Positions 26,098 through 34,384 of a DNA stretch of 64,000 nt are shown in pieces. The position numbers and the translations under genes are program-made. Under the pieces are notes generated by a model. The model was not told where the DNA came from, ran no database searches, and saw only the letters and a list, made by a program, of their open reading frames with translations. The stretch is from NCBI RefSeq assembly GCF_004138335.1, contig NZ_RYFW01000001.1:2108001-2172000 (forward strand). The letters are read 5' to 3'. Numbering within the stretch: the first letter of the stretch is position 1; each line of letters begins with the position of its first letter. This DNA is from Peristeroidobacter agariperforans. Lineage in GTDB: Bacteria > Pseudomonadota > Gammaproteobacteria > Steroidobacterales > Steroidobacteraceae.

Positions 26098-26565
26098 ATG
26101 AGCGACTGGAAACTTCCCTGGGATGGCGGCTGCCGGTGTGGGCAGGTGCGCTTTCGGATCAGCGTCGCGCCACTACTGACGATGGCGTGTCATTGCCGAG
26201 GCTGTCAGCGCATGAGCGCCAGCGCCTACTCACTGAGCGCAGCGATTCCTGTCGAAGGCTTTGCGGTCACGCAGGGTGAGCCCGTCATTGGCGGGTTGCA
26301 CGGTGCGACACGCCACTTCTTTTGTCCTCACTGCAAGAGCTGGATGTTCACGCGGCCGGAAGGGCTGGATCATTTCGTGAATGTGCGACCGACGTTGTTG
26401 GACGACGCCTCGTGGGTCGCGCCGTTCGTCGAAACGTGTACGCAGACGCGACTGCCTTCGGCGGTTGCCGGTGCGAGCCATAGCTACGAGAGCTTTCCGC
26501 CGATGGAGGACTACTCGAAGCTGGTGGAAGAGTACGCGAAACACGGGCCCCGTCCGGGGCGATGA
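26098..26565 (+). CDS. GFA/CENP-V-fold zinc protein
   Basis: A 155-residue protein of the glutathione-dependent formaldehyde-activating enzyme (Gfa) family. The zinc ligands are all present: Cys12 and Cys14 (GCRCGQVRF), Cys31, Cys33 and Cys36 (CHCRGC), and Cys76 and Cys79 (FFCPHC). The family is named for Gfa, but most members do not have a demonstrated formaldehyde role. The ATG at 26098 follows a weak ribosome-binding site. Downstream, the next gene is convergent with a 1-base gap. A second, more divergent GFA protein is encoded at 37318-37719. Confidence 0.9.
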   Translation: MSDWKLPWDGGCRCGQVRFRISVAPLLTMACHCRGCQRMSASAYSLSAAIPVEGFAVTQGEPVIGGLHGATRHFFCPHCKSWMFTRPEGLDHFVNVRPTLLDDASWVAPFVETCTQTRLPSAVAGASHSYESFPPMEDYSKLVEEYAKHGPRPGR

Positions 26566-26566
26566 A

Positions 26567-27172
26567 TCAGTCCATCGCGCGCGTCGAGACCTTTTCTCCC
26601 TCGCGAGGCGCGGGCTCGCGATCGAAGCTCAATATTGCCGGCGCTGCGGCGAAGTCCAGGCGTTGTAGCGATAGTTGCAGTGCGCCGACGGTTAGCGCGA
26701 TGTCGGTGCGGGATTGGGAAGGCAGATCGAGCGCGGCGGCGAGCGAGTCGTCGTCGACCGGCTTGCCCGCGATGGACAATCTGTCCAAAGCCCATTGCAG
26801 ATCCGTGCCGCGGAGCTCGCCGGGGCCGTGCTCGGTTGTCAGGACCAGCGAGCCTTCCTCATCCATATAAGCAGCGCGAAGCTGCGCGACCGCCAGACCG
26901 GTGTGAGTGATGAGGTGTTCGTTGTCCTCCGAGACGAACAGGATCAGCGGCGTCGATTCGAGTTGCATGTAGCCGCGCTGGGGGCCGTTCTGAAAATACC
27001 AGCGGCCGTGCTCGTCCGCTGCATAGTTCCGATTGATCACGTCGATGATGCGAGGATGGCTGATGGCCTCGCCTTGCACGAGCCAGCGGCCGCGCCGATC
27101 CAGGCCCAGCCAGCCGAACAACGCCGGCACGTTCGGCCAGCGCTTCAATGCATTGAGTGCCCATTCATCCAT
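26567..27172 (-). CDS. Conserved hypothetical protein, DUF-type, cytoplasmic
   Basis: A 201-residue protein with no signal peptide or membrane helix. The N-terminal motifs WPNVPALFGWLGLDRRGRW, NRNYAADEHGRWYFQNGPQ and RGYMQLESTP belong to a conserved Proteobacteria family of unknown function whose DUF number I will not guess. Its C-terminal third is less conserved and acidic. The gene converges on the GFA gene and is divergent from a TetR gene across 74 bases. I see nothing that fixes its role. Confidence 0.75.
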   Translation of the reverse strand: MDEWALNALKRWPNVPALFGWLGLDRRGRWLVQGEAISHPRIIDVINRNYAADEHGRWYFQNGPQRGYMQLESTPLILFVSEDNEHLITHTGLAVAQLRAAYMDEEGSLVLTTEHGPGELRGTDLQWALDRLSIAGKPVDDDSLAAALDLPSQSRTDIALTVGALQLSLQRLDFAAAPAILSFDREPAPREGEKVSTRAMD

Positions 27173-27246
27173 CGCGCCAGTGTGCCGGCAGCGGTCGGCG
27201 ATCTCAACTTGGTATCATTTGTACAGCGTTGCGAGTGAGGTGGGCG

Positions 27247-27870
27247 ATGGCGGCGAAAAAGAAAAAGGCGGGCTACACGCCCGCACGCAAGAACGATCCG
27301 GAAGGCGTGCGGGCGCGCTTTCTCGATGTCGCAGCCGAGCTGTTCCAGAACCGTGGGTATTGCGCCACGGGCATGCAGGCGATCTTCGAGGACGCGGGCG
27401 TGACGGCTGGCGCCTTCTATCATCACTTCGTTGGAAAGAAAGATCTGGCTATGGCGGTGATCGAGGAGCGCGTGGCTGCCGAGGTCGAGCGGGCGTGGAT
27501 TGCGCCGGTGAGGGAGGCGAAGTCGACGCTCGAGGGAGTGACGGCGGTGTTCAAGAACATTGCGGCGCAGTTGGAGGCAAGAAGCGCCGTGCGCGGCTGT
27601 CCGCTCAACAATCTCACCCTGGAGCTCGCGTTTGCGGATCCGGAGTTTCAGAGCAGCCTCGCAAAGGTGTTTGCGAATTGGCAAAGCGAGATCGAGGCGA
27701 AGCTGAAACAAGACATGAATGAGCAACGGCTGCCTCGATCCAAGCCGGGGCCGCTCGCGGCGTACATCATTGCGGTGTATTCAGGTGCGATGGCCTTGTG
27801 CAAAGTCCAACAATCGCCCGCACCGCTGTTGCAATGCTTGCCTGAGTTGCGCGATCGGCTCTCCCCTTGA
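27247..27870 (+). CDS. TetR-family transcriptional regulator
   Basis: A 207-residue repressor. The ATG at 27247 is chosen since the lysine-rich N-terminus (MAAKKKKAGYTPARK) leads directly into the DNA-binding domain (RARFLDVAAELFQNRGYCATGMQAIFEDAGVTAGAFYHHFVGKKDL). The C-terminal ligand domain resembles the group ending with a TetR_C_16/LfrR-like fold and contains three cysteines. Just downstream, a perfect AACGATCGTT palindrome overlaps a TTGACA promoter element of the next gene. The protein probably represses the following three-gene operon. Confidence 0.92.
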   Translation: MAAKKKKAGYTPARKNDPEGVRARFLDVAAELFQNRGYCATGMQAIFEDAGVTAGAFYHHFVGKKDLAMAVIEERVAAEVERAWIAPVREAKSTLEGVTAVFKNIAAQLEARSAVRGCPLNNLTLELAFADPEFQSSLAKVFANWQSEIEAKLKQDMNEQRLPRSKPGPLAAYIIAVYSGAMALCKVQQSPAPLLQCLPELRDRLSP

Positions 27871-27880
27871 TCGGGCGCCA

Positions 27881-27907
27881 TTGACAAAACAGAACGATCG
27901 TTATGGA
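27881..27907 (+). promoter_or_regulatory. Promoter with overlapping TetR-type operator
   Basis: A consensus -35 TTGACA (27881-27886) is followed, after a short 15-base spacer, by TATGGA (27902-27907) as a poor -10. The perfect 10-bp palindrome AACGATCGTT (27893-27902) fills the spacer. Palindromes of this sequence are typical TetR-family operators, and binding here would block RNA polymerase. It lies between the TetR gene and the operon at 27963-29784. Confidence 0.6.
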
Positions 27908-27962
27908 ATGACGTCCAGCTGAGGGCTAACCCCCTCTCAGGCCAAACTTCTGGAGGCTGGGC

Positions 27963-28529
27963 GTGCATTCATCCATCTCGCGGCGTGCGTTGTTACAGGC
28001 GAGCGGCGCACTCGCGATCGGCGCTGCGCTGGGTGCTGCGGATGCTGTGGCAGCAGAAAGTGCGGAAGCGCGCCGGTTTGACTTCCTGCACGGGCAATGG
28101 GATGTCGTACATCGCAAGCTGAAGGATCGGCTCGCCGGCAACAATCAGTGGTTCGAGTTTCCCGGCACGCTGAGCGTCGCGCCGATTCTTGGCGGTCTCG
28201 GCAACTTCGACGAGAACGTGCTGCGTGATCCAAACGGCACGTATCAAGCCTCGTCGTTACGCCTCTTCAATCCGGGCGCGCAGCAATGGTCGATATGGTG
28301 GCTCGATTCACGCTTTCCGGCGGTCGAGCCGCCTGTCGTCGGCGGCTTTCAAGGCGGCAAAGGAACGTTCTACGCACACGACGTTTTCAAGGGCCAACCC
28401 ATCCGGGTGCGTACCACATACGAGCTGCTGAAGTCTGATCGCGCGCAGTGGACTCAGGCGTTCTCGCCGGACGGCGGTGCGAGTTGGGAAGTGAACTGGG
28501 TGATGGACTTCAAGAGAGCGCACGTATGA
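27963..28529 (+). CDS. Exported DUF1579-like protein, first of a tandem pair
   Basis: A 188-residue protein starting at GTG with a GGAGG site upstream. The N-terminus SRRALLQASGALAIGAALGA resembles a twin-arginine-type signal (RR followed by a hydrophobic stretch), so export is likely. The mature part (RFDFLHGQWDVVHRKL, APILGGLGNFDENV, SSLRLFNPGAQQWSIWWLDSR) is of the DUF1579-like lipocalin-like fold. No catalytic residues are known. The next gene is a paralogue whose ATG overlaps this stop (ATGA), and a NIPSNAP gene follows; all are likely controlled by the upstream TetR. Confidence 0.8.
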   Translation: MHSSISRRALLQASGALAIGAALGAADAVAAESAEARRFDFLHGQWDVVHRKLKDRLAGNNQWFEFPGTLSVAPILGGLGNFDENVLRDPNGTYQASSLRLFNPGAQQWSIWWLDSRFPAVEPPVVGGFQGGKGTFYAHDVFKGQPIRVRTTYELLKSDRAQWTQAFSPDGGASWEVNWVMDFKRAHV

Positions 28530-29002
28530 CGACAGCTTCCTCCGGCGCAAAGGACTTCGATTTTATCCACGGCAGCTGGCGAGTATCACATCAGCGACTC
28601 GCGCAACGACTGAGGGGCAGCAGCGACTGGGTGCGTTTCGGCGGCACGATGACTGCGAAGTCCATCCTCGGCGGCCGCGGCAACTTCGATGAGAACGTCA
28701 TCGAGCTGCCCCAGGAGGCCTATAAAGCGTGCACGGTGCGCTTGTTCAATCCCGAGCAGGCGCGCTGGAGCATCTACTGGATCGATGGGCGCGATCCTAA
28801 GCTCGATGCTCCGGTGCACGGCACGTTCAATCAAGGCGTGGGCACGTTCTTCGGGGAGGACACCTTCGAGGGCAGGCCGATTCGAATCCGTTTCCTCTGG
28901 TCGCAGATCAAAGCGGACAGTGCTCGTTGGGAACAGGCGTTCTCTGTCGATGCGGGTGCGACGTGGGAGACCAATTGGATCATGGAATTCACCAGAGTCT
29001 GA
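28526..29002 (+). CDS. DUF1579-like protein, cytoplasmic paralogue of the preceding gene
   Basis: A 158-residue protein that repeats the features of its neighbour: KDFDFIHGSWRVSHQRL, AKSILGGRGNFDENVIE and VRLFNPEQARWSIYWIDGRDP. It lacks a signal peptide, so the pair would place the same fold on both sides of the inner membrane. The ATG at 28526 overlaps the preceding TGA by ATGA, indicating translational coupling. Aligned by eye, the two proteins share more than a third of positions, consistent with tandem duplication. Function unknown. Confidence 0.82.
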   Translation: MTTASSGAKDFDFIHGSWRVSHQRLAQRLRGSSDWVRFGGTMTAKSILGGRGNFDENVIELPQEAYKACTVRLFNPEQARWSIYWIDGRDPKLDAPVHGTFNQGVGTFFGEDTFEGRPIRIRFLWSQIKADSARWEQAFSVDAGATWETNWIMEFTRV

Positions 29003-29004
29003 CC

Positions 29005-29784
29005 ATGCGGGTGCTGTTGGCAACTTTATTGGCGATATTCACGATGGCGACGAGTGCAGATACATCCGTTGTGACGCCGGCGGTGCTCGAATTGCGTCAG
29101 TACAAGATCGTTGCGGGCAAACGCGACGAGATGATCGCCGTGTTCGACGGCAAGTTGATCGAGGGGCAGGAAGAGGTCGGCATGCGCCTGCTCGGTCAAT
29201 TCCGGGATCGCGATGATCCGAATCGGTTCACGTGGATGCGGGAGTTTTCAAACATGGACGCGCGCGGCGCGGCGCTTACTCATTTCTACACCGGTCCGGT
29301 GTGGAAGGCGCATCGGGGCGAGGCCAATCCACTGCTGGAGGACAACGACAACGTCTTGCTGCTGAAACCTGCAACGGCAGAGTTGGCGCTGCAAGTGCCG
29401 CCGGCGAGCGAGCGGGCCAAGGCCGGCGACGCGCCAAAGCCCGCGAGCACCATCGTTGTGACGATCTACTATCTTTGGAAGGATCCGTCCGAAGGCTTCA
29501 CTCGATTCTTTGCGGAAAAGCTCAAGCCGGAACTGACAGCTGCCGGGGTGCCCGTGCTAGGCGGCTATATTACCGAGGCCACGCCGAATAATTTCCCCGC
29601 ACTCCCGGTGCGGCAGCATGAGAAGGTGTTCGTCTGGTTTACTCGCACGCAAGATGCGGCGAGTTACGATCAGATGCTCGCGAAGCTCCAGGGCAGCGCC
29701 GTGGGGCGCGAGCTGAAGGATTATCAGGAACGGGCCGCGCAGGTGTTGAGGCTTGCCCCGACCTCCCGATCGTTGTTGCGCTGA
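29005..29784 (+). CDS. Exported NIPSNAP-family protein
   Basis: A 259-residue protein with a signal peptide (VLLATLLAIFTMATSADT). It begins with a NIPSNAP-like ferredoxin-fold domain (VLELRQYKIVAGKRDEMIAVFDGKLIEGQEEVG and FTWMREFSNMDARGAALTHFYTGPVWKAH), followed by a second half with similar topology (VVTIYYLWKDPSEGF). NIPSNAP proteins are of unclear biochemical role and some dimerise. The start at 29005 lies 2 bases after the preceding stop, so it is the third gene of the TetR-controlled unit. Confidence 0.8.
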   Translation: MRVLLATLLAIFTMATSADTSVVTPAVLELRQYKIVAGKRDEMIAVFDGKLIEGQEEVGMRLLGQFRDRDDPNRFTWMREFSNMDARGAALTHFYTGPVWKAHRGEANPLLEDNDNVLLLKPATAELALQVPPASERAKAGDAPKPASTIVVTIYYLWKDPSEGFTRFFAEKLKPELTAAGVPVLGGYITEATPNNFPALPVRQHEKVFVWFTRTQDAASYDQMLAKLQGSAVGRELKDYQERAAQVLRLAPTSRSLLR

Positions 29785-29850
29785 GAACTCGGGGGCTCGC
29801 CCGCCGCGGAGCTGCTACAATGGCCGGCCGTTTATCCCCGGCGACCTTCC

Positions 29851-31125
29851 ATGCAGCCCATTTCCATTGGTGTCGATTTCGGCACCAGCAATACCGTTAT
29901 TGCCGTGGTGGGCGCAGATCTCGGCTCGACCGTGCTCAAAGTGCCTTCTCGGGCAGGCGAGGGCACGGCATTGCCGTCGATTCTGTGTTTCCGGCCCGCC
30001 GAACCGAATCCGCGCGATCGTCCGATCAGCAGTGCGGGTGCAGACGCAATCGCCGACTACATTTCGCGCACCGGGCCGGCCAGGCTCGTGCAATCGATGA
30101 AATCGTTTCTGGGCAGCCGGGCATTCGTCGACACCAAGGTGTTCACACACACCTACACCCTCGAGTCGTTGATCGGCACACTGCTTGAGCACCTGTATGA
30201 CGCGACTGGCGCGCGCGAGCTGCTGACCCAGGCGCCGCTCGTCATCGGCCGGCCCATCGAGTTCGCCGGCGCATCGCCCGACGATGAGCTTGCGCAAACG
30301 AGATTGAAAGCGGCGTTTGCGTTCGCGGGGCGCGAGGCGGATCGAATTGGAACGGAGCCTGAAGCGGCCGCATACGCGTTTGCGAGCCGCGCGCGTGGTC
30401 GTCACCTGGTGCTCGTCGCCGATCTCGGCGGCGGCACGAGCGACTTCTCGATCGTGGAAGTGAATGCTGAAGGGGCGCAGCCGAAGCTCACGCCGCTGGC
30501 GCAGACTGGTGTCGGCATTGCCGGCGATCGTTTCGATTATCAAATCGTCTACAACGCCGTGTGTCCGGCCCTCGGCATGGGCTCGCAGTTCCAGCCCGAA
30601 ACCAAGAAGCTGCCGATTCCTTTGTGGATCTACGCCAACTTTGCGAGCTGGCATCAGCTGTCGATGATGAATAACCGCCAGACGTTACGACACATCACTG
30701 ACATTCTGCGCACGGCTGTCGATCAAGAGGCGTTCGAAGGGTTGGTGCACGTCATTCGCAACGAGGAAGGCTTCACGTTGTTTCAAGCCGTCTCGCGAGT
30801 GAAACAAACGCTCACGGCGCAGGACAGCGCGCGGCTCAGCTTCAAGGCAGGCCCGATCGAGATCGATCGCACGGTCGCGCGCGCCGAATTCGAACAATGG
30901 ATCGCCGATGATTTGTCGCGCATCGAGGCGACGGCGGACGAGGCCGTCCGAACCGCTGGCGTGAATCCTGCGAATCTCACTCGCGTTTTCATGACGGGCG
31001 GCACCGCTTTGGTGCCAGCAGTGCGCGAGTTGTTCGCGAGGAAATTCGGAGCGGACAAGCTGATCGGCGGCGACGAGTTCTCCTCGGTCGCCCAGGGTCT
31101 GGCGCTGATGGGTGTGCCGCGCTGA
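29851..31125 (+). CDS. Hsp70-like chaperone/ATPase of the YegD type
   Basis: A 424-residue protein containing only the actin/Hsp70 ATPase fold. The phosphate-1 loop GVDFGTSNTVIAV, phosphate-2 VADLGGGTSDFSIVEV and adenosine motif VFMTGGTALVPAVRELF are intact. The canonical substrate-binding domain is missing, as in E. coli YegD, and the length fits that family. It may act as a stand-alone ATPase or chaperone-like protein. A TACAAT -10-like element lies at 29816. Neighbours are a NIPSNAP operon upstream and a HAD phosphatase downstream, with no DnaJ or GrpE partner. Confidence 0.88.
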   Translation: MQPISIGVDFGTSNTVIAVVGADLGSTVLKVPSRAGEGTALPSILCFRPAEPNPRDRPISSAGADAIADYISRTGPARLVQSMKSFLGSRAFVDTKVFTHTYTLESLIGTLLEHLYDATGARELLTQAPLVIGRPIEFAGASPDDELAQTRLKAAFAFAGREADRIGTEPEAAAYAFASRARGRHLVLVADLGGGTSDFSIVEVNAEGAQPKLTPLAQTGVGIAGDRFDYQIVYNAVCPALGMGSQFQPETKKLPIPLWIYANFASWHQLSMMNNRQTLRHITDILRTAVDQEAFEGLVHVIRNEEGFTLFQAVSRVKQTLTAQDSARLSFKAGPIEIDRTVARAEFEQWIADDLSRIEATADEAVRTAGVNPANLTRVFMTGGTALVPAVRELFARKFGADKLIGGDEFSSVAQGLALMGVPR

Positions 31126-31224
31126 CACTCTGTAAAAACAGCCCTCCACTGTGAGTGATCAGGGGCAAGTGAGCCGAATCTGACGGTTGTACTCGCCCGC
31201 GACTCCCTGGGGCACGCTACACTC

Positions 31225-32046
31225 GTGACCCGTGCTCGCGTTGGGAAGACACCGTTGATTGCTCTGATTGGCATCGATGTCGATGGCACCTTGATCGGCA
31301 GCTCCGGCGAGGTGCCGGGCGTTATCTGGCAGCTCGCCGCTGAGGCGCGCGCCAAAGGAATTCATCTCGCGCTGTGTTCGGGCCGCCCCGCGTTTGGCGT
31401 AGCTGCCGAGTATGCGCGTCATCTCGATGACGATGGCTGGCACATCTTTCAGAATGGTGCGAGCGTCGTGAACCTCGCGACTCACGAGTCGCGCTCCACG
31501 CCACTTCCTGAAGGATCCGTTCGCGGCCTGATCTCACTTGCACGCGAAACCGGTCACGTGCTCGAGTTGTATGGCGATGACGACTACACCGTCGAGAGCC
31601 AGGCGCCGTGGGCGAAAGAACATGCCGAACTGCTCGGCCTGCCTTTCAACCCGCGGCCGTATGAAACATTGTCGCCGCCGCTGGTGCGCGCGCAGTGGCT
31701 GCTCTCGCCCGAAGACGCCAAGCGAGTCGTCGCGCCTCCGGATCTCGAGATGGCTGACTCGAGTTCGCCGCTCATGCCTGACGTTCGATTCATCGGCTTG
31801 ACCCGTCACGGCGTGAGCAAGGGCGCTGCCATGCGTGAGATCGCCGCTGCGTATCGCGTCGACCTGCGTGACGTTATGTATGTCGGCGACTCGGGCAACG
31901 ATCTGTCGGCCTTGCGTGTCGTCGGCCATCCCATTGCGATGGGCAACGCCGATCCTCAGGTCATCGCGGCAGCCGAGCGCACCATCGGGCATGTCGATGA
32001 GGCCGGGCTCGCGGACGCGCTCAAGCTCGCCATCGGCAGCAGGTAA
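31225..32046 (+). CDS. Cof-type HAD phosphatase
   Basis: A 273-residue protein; the GTG at 31225 is the likely start. All four HAD motifs are visible: IGIDVDGTL (nucleophile and acid Asp), CSGRP, the Lys in SKGAAMREI, and YVGDSGNDLSAL. The large C2-type cap in the middle places it in the Cof/YidA subfamily, which hydrolyses sugar phosphates and related metabolites in the cytoplasm. The exact substrate cannot be told. It precedes a TPP enzyme by 49 bases; a functional link is possible but not shown. Confidence 0.92.
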   Translation: MTRARVGKTPLIALIGIDVDGTLIGSSGEVPGVIWQLAAEARAKGIHLALCSGRPAFGVAAEYARHLDDDGWHIFQNGASVVNLATHESRSTPLPEGSVRGLISLARETGHVLELYGDDDYTVESQAPWAKEHAELLGLPFNPRPYETLSPPLVRAQWLLSPEDAKRVVAPPDLEMADSSSPLMPDVRFIGLTRHGVSKGAAMREIAAAYRVDLRDVMYVGDSGNDLSALRVVGHPIAMGNADPQVIAAAERTIGHVDEAGLADALKLAIGSR

Positions 32047-32095
32047 CCTGACACTCGCGGTAAGATTGGCGTTTTCTCCACGATAGGTGGGCGCC

Positions 32096-33781
32096 ATGAC
32101 TTCGAGTTCGAGCCATCCGCAGCGCACGGGCGGGCAACTCATTGTCGATCAACTGCTGACGCACGGAGCCGAGCTTGCTTTTTGCGTGCCCGGCGAGAGT
32201 TATCTGCCGGTGCTCGACGCGCTGTATACCGTGCGCGATCGCATCAAGCTGATCACCTGTCGCCATGAAAACGGCGCGGCCAACATGGCCGAGGCTTATG
32301 GGAAGCTGACCGGCAAACCCGGCATCTGCCTGGTGACACGCGGGCCAGGCGCAACCAACGCTTCCATCGGTGTACACACTGCCTTCCAGGATTCGACGCC
32401 GATGATTCTGCTCATCGGCCAGGTGGGCACCGACTTCATGGAGCGCGAGGCGTTTCAGGAGATCGACTATAGGCGCATGTTCGGTCCGATGTCGAAGTGG
32501 GTGGCGCAGATCGATCGCACCGATCGCATTCCCGAGTTCATCGCGCGCGCCTACCAGGTGGCCACCAGCGGACGCATGGGGCCGGTGGTGCTGGCGCTTC
32601 CAGAAGACGTGTTGAGCGGAACCGCTGCCGTCGCGGATGCGCGGCCGTGGCAGCGGATCGAGTCTGCGCCGTCGCCAGAGGCGCTCAGCCAGTTGTCGCA
32701 GATGCTCGGCGAAGCGCAGCGGCCGTTCCTGCTGGTCGGCGGCAGTGGCTGGGACGAAGCGGCTTGCAAACAATTGCAGCGTTTTGCCGAGACACAGCAC
32801 ATCCCGGTGGGATGCGAGTTTCGCTCGCAGGATCTATTCGACAACGCGCATCCCAATTACGCGGGCGATGTCGGCATCGGTATCAATCCAAAGCTGGCCG
32901 AGCGCGTGAAGGCATCCGATCTGCTGATCGTGCTCGGCGCGCGGCTTGGTGAGATCACGACCAGCGGCTATGGGCTGATTGCCGGTCCAGTTCCAGCGCA
33001 GCGACTCGTGCACATTTATCCAGAAGCGGACGAGCTCGGTCGCTTCTATCACGCCGAACTGATGATCAACGCCACCATGCCCGCCATGACGCGAGCGTTG
33101 GCGGCGTTGCCCAAGGTTACGCGCGATGAATCGAAGGCGCAGGTCGCGGTGGCAAACTCGGAGTATCGAGCGTGGCAAGGGCGCAAAGAGATTCCGGGCA
33201 AGGTGCAGATGTGGGACGTGATTCAGCATATGGATCGCGTGCTGCCGCCGGATGTCATCGTCACTAACGGCGCGGGCAACTACACAACTTGGGCGCATCG
33301 CTTCCATCGCTACCGCGGTTTCCGGACGCAGCTGGCGCCGACATCCGGTGCGATGGGCTACGGCGTGCCCGCCGGCATCGCGGCCAAAGCTTTGTATCCG
33401 ACCCGCACCGTCGTCACATTCGCGGGCGATGGTTGCTTTCTGATGACGGGCCAGGAACTGGCGACCGCGGTTCAATATCAACTCAATGTCATCGTCATCG
33501 TGGTCAACAACAATATGTACGGCACGATCCGGATGCACCAGGAACGCGAATATCCGGCTCGGGTGTACGGCACGTCGCTCGTGAATCCGGACTTCGCGGC
33601 GTTCGCCACGGCGTTTGGAGCTCACGGTGAATTGGTGGAGACGACCGAGCAATTTGGACCGGCGTTGGAGCGCGCCATGAAGGCGGGCAAGCCGGCATTG
33701 ATCGAAGTACGCATCGATCCGGAAGCGATCACGCCGAACGCCACGCTGCAGTCGATTCGCAACGCCGCGCAGAAGTCGTAA
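32096..33781 (+). CDS. Thiamine-diphosphate enzyme, acetolactate synthase large-subunit-like
   Basis: A 561-residue ThDP enzyme with three domains. The N-terminal PYR domain carries the activating Glu in CRHENGAANMAEAYG. The central domain (about 190-330) is of the FAD/nucleotide-binding kind. The C-terminal PP domain has the ThDP motif GDGCFLMTGQELATA... NNN. The start is the ATG at 32096. It matches the acetolactate synthase-like/benzoylformate decarboxylase superfamily, but no small regulatory subunit (ilvN/H) is adjacent. It is therefore probably a catabolic or uncharacterised ThDP enzyme rather than the branched-chain biosynthetic enzyme. Confidence 0.85.
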   Translation: MTSSSSHPQRTGGQLIVDQLLTHGAELAFCVPGESYLPVLDALYTVRDRIKLITCRHENGAANMAEAYGKLTGKPGICLVTRGPGATNASIGVHTAFQDSTPMILLIGQVGTDFMEREAFQEIDYRRMFGPMSKWVAQIDRTDRIPEFIARAYQVATSGRMGPVVLALPEDVLSGTAAVADARPWQRIESAPSPEALSQLSQMLGEAQRPFLLVGGSGWDEAACKQLQRFAETQHIPVGCEFRSQDLFDNAHPNYAGDVGIGINPKLAERVKASDLLIVLGARLGEITTSGYGLIAGPVPAQRLVHIYPEADELGRFYHAELMINATMPAMTRALAALPKVTRDESKAQVAVANSEYRAWQGRKEIPGKVQMWDVIQHMDRVLPPDVIVTNGAGNYTTWAHRFHRYRGFRTQLAPTSGAMGYGVPAGIAAKALYPTRTVVTFAGDGCFLMTGQELATAVQYQLNVIVIVVNNNMYGTIRMHQEREYPARVYGTSLVNPDFAAFATAFGAHGELVETTEQFGPALERAMKAGKPALIEVRIDPEAITPNATLQSIRNAAQKS

Positions 33782-33802
33782 GCCATTCGAGCAGGAGCCA
33801 CG

Positions 33803-34381
33803 ATGCTATACCTGATCCTGGGACTGGTGATCTTTCTCGGCGTGCACTCGGTGGAAATCGTCTCGCCGACGTTCCGCAGCAGGGCGGTCGCGAAGCTGGG
33901 CGAAAAGCCGTACAAGGGCATCTACTCGCTGCTGTCCATCCTCGGGTTCGTGCTGCTGGTGTGGGGTTACGGCGTTGCTCGCCAGGATCCGATCCTCGTG
34001 TATGCGCCGCCGCTGTGGATGCGGCATCTTGCTTTGCTATTGATGCTGCCGGTGTTTCCGTTGCTGCTGGCGGCTTATCTGCCCGGGCGCATCAAGGCAG
34101 CAGTGAAACATCCGATGCTGGCCGCGGTAAAAGCGTGGGCGTTCGCGCATTTGCTCGCCAATGGCATGTTGGCGGATTTACTGTTGTTTGGCGGCTTTCT
34201 GCTCTGGGCCGTGGCGGATCGTATTTCAGTCAAACGTCGCGCCGTGGTCCGGCCGGTGCCCGGGCCGCCGCCGGGAAAGTACAACGATCTCATCGCCGTG
34301 GTCGGTGGTCTCGCGTTGTATGTCATCTTCGTATTCTGGCTGCACACATGGCTGATTGGAGTGCCGCCGCTGGCGATGTGA
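33803..34381 (+). CDS. NnrU-family integral membrane protein
   Basis: A 192-residue protein with five or six hydrophobic helices. The motifs FLGVHSVEIV, KLGEKPYKGIYSLLSILGFVLLVWGY and HLLANGMLADLLLFGGFLLWAV are diagnostic of the NnrU family, whose members are linked to nitric-oxide/denitrification regulation in alphaproteobacteria but are widespread. The function is not established. The gene is 21 bases after the ThDP enzyme and 3 bases before a hydrolase gene, suggesting one operon. Confidence 0.9.
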   Translation: MLYLILGLVIFLGVHSVEIVSPTFRSRAVAKLGEKPYKGIYSLLSILGFVLLVWGYGVARQDPILVYAPPLWMRHLALLLMLPVFPLLLAAYLPGRIKAAVKHPMLAAVKAWAFAHLLANGMLADLLLFGGFLLWAVADRISVKRRAVVRPVPGPPPGKYNDLIAVVGGLALYVIFVFWLHTWLIGVPPLAM

Positions 34382-34384
34382 GTC

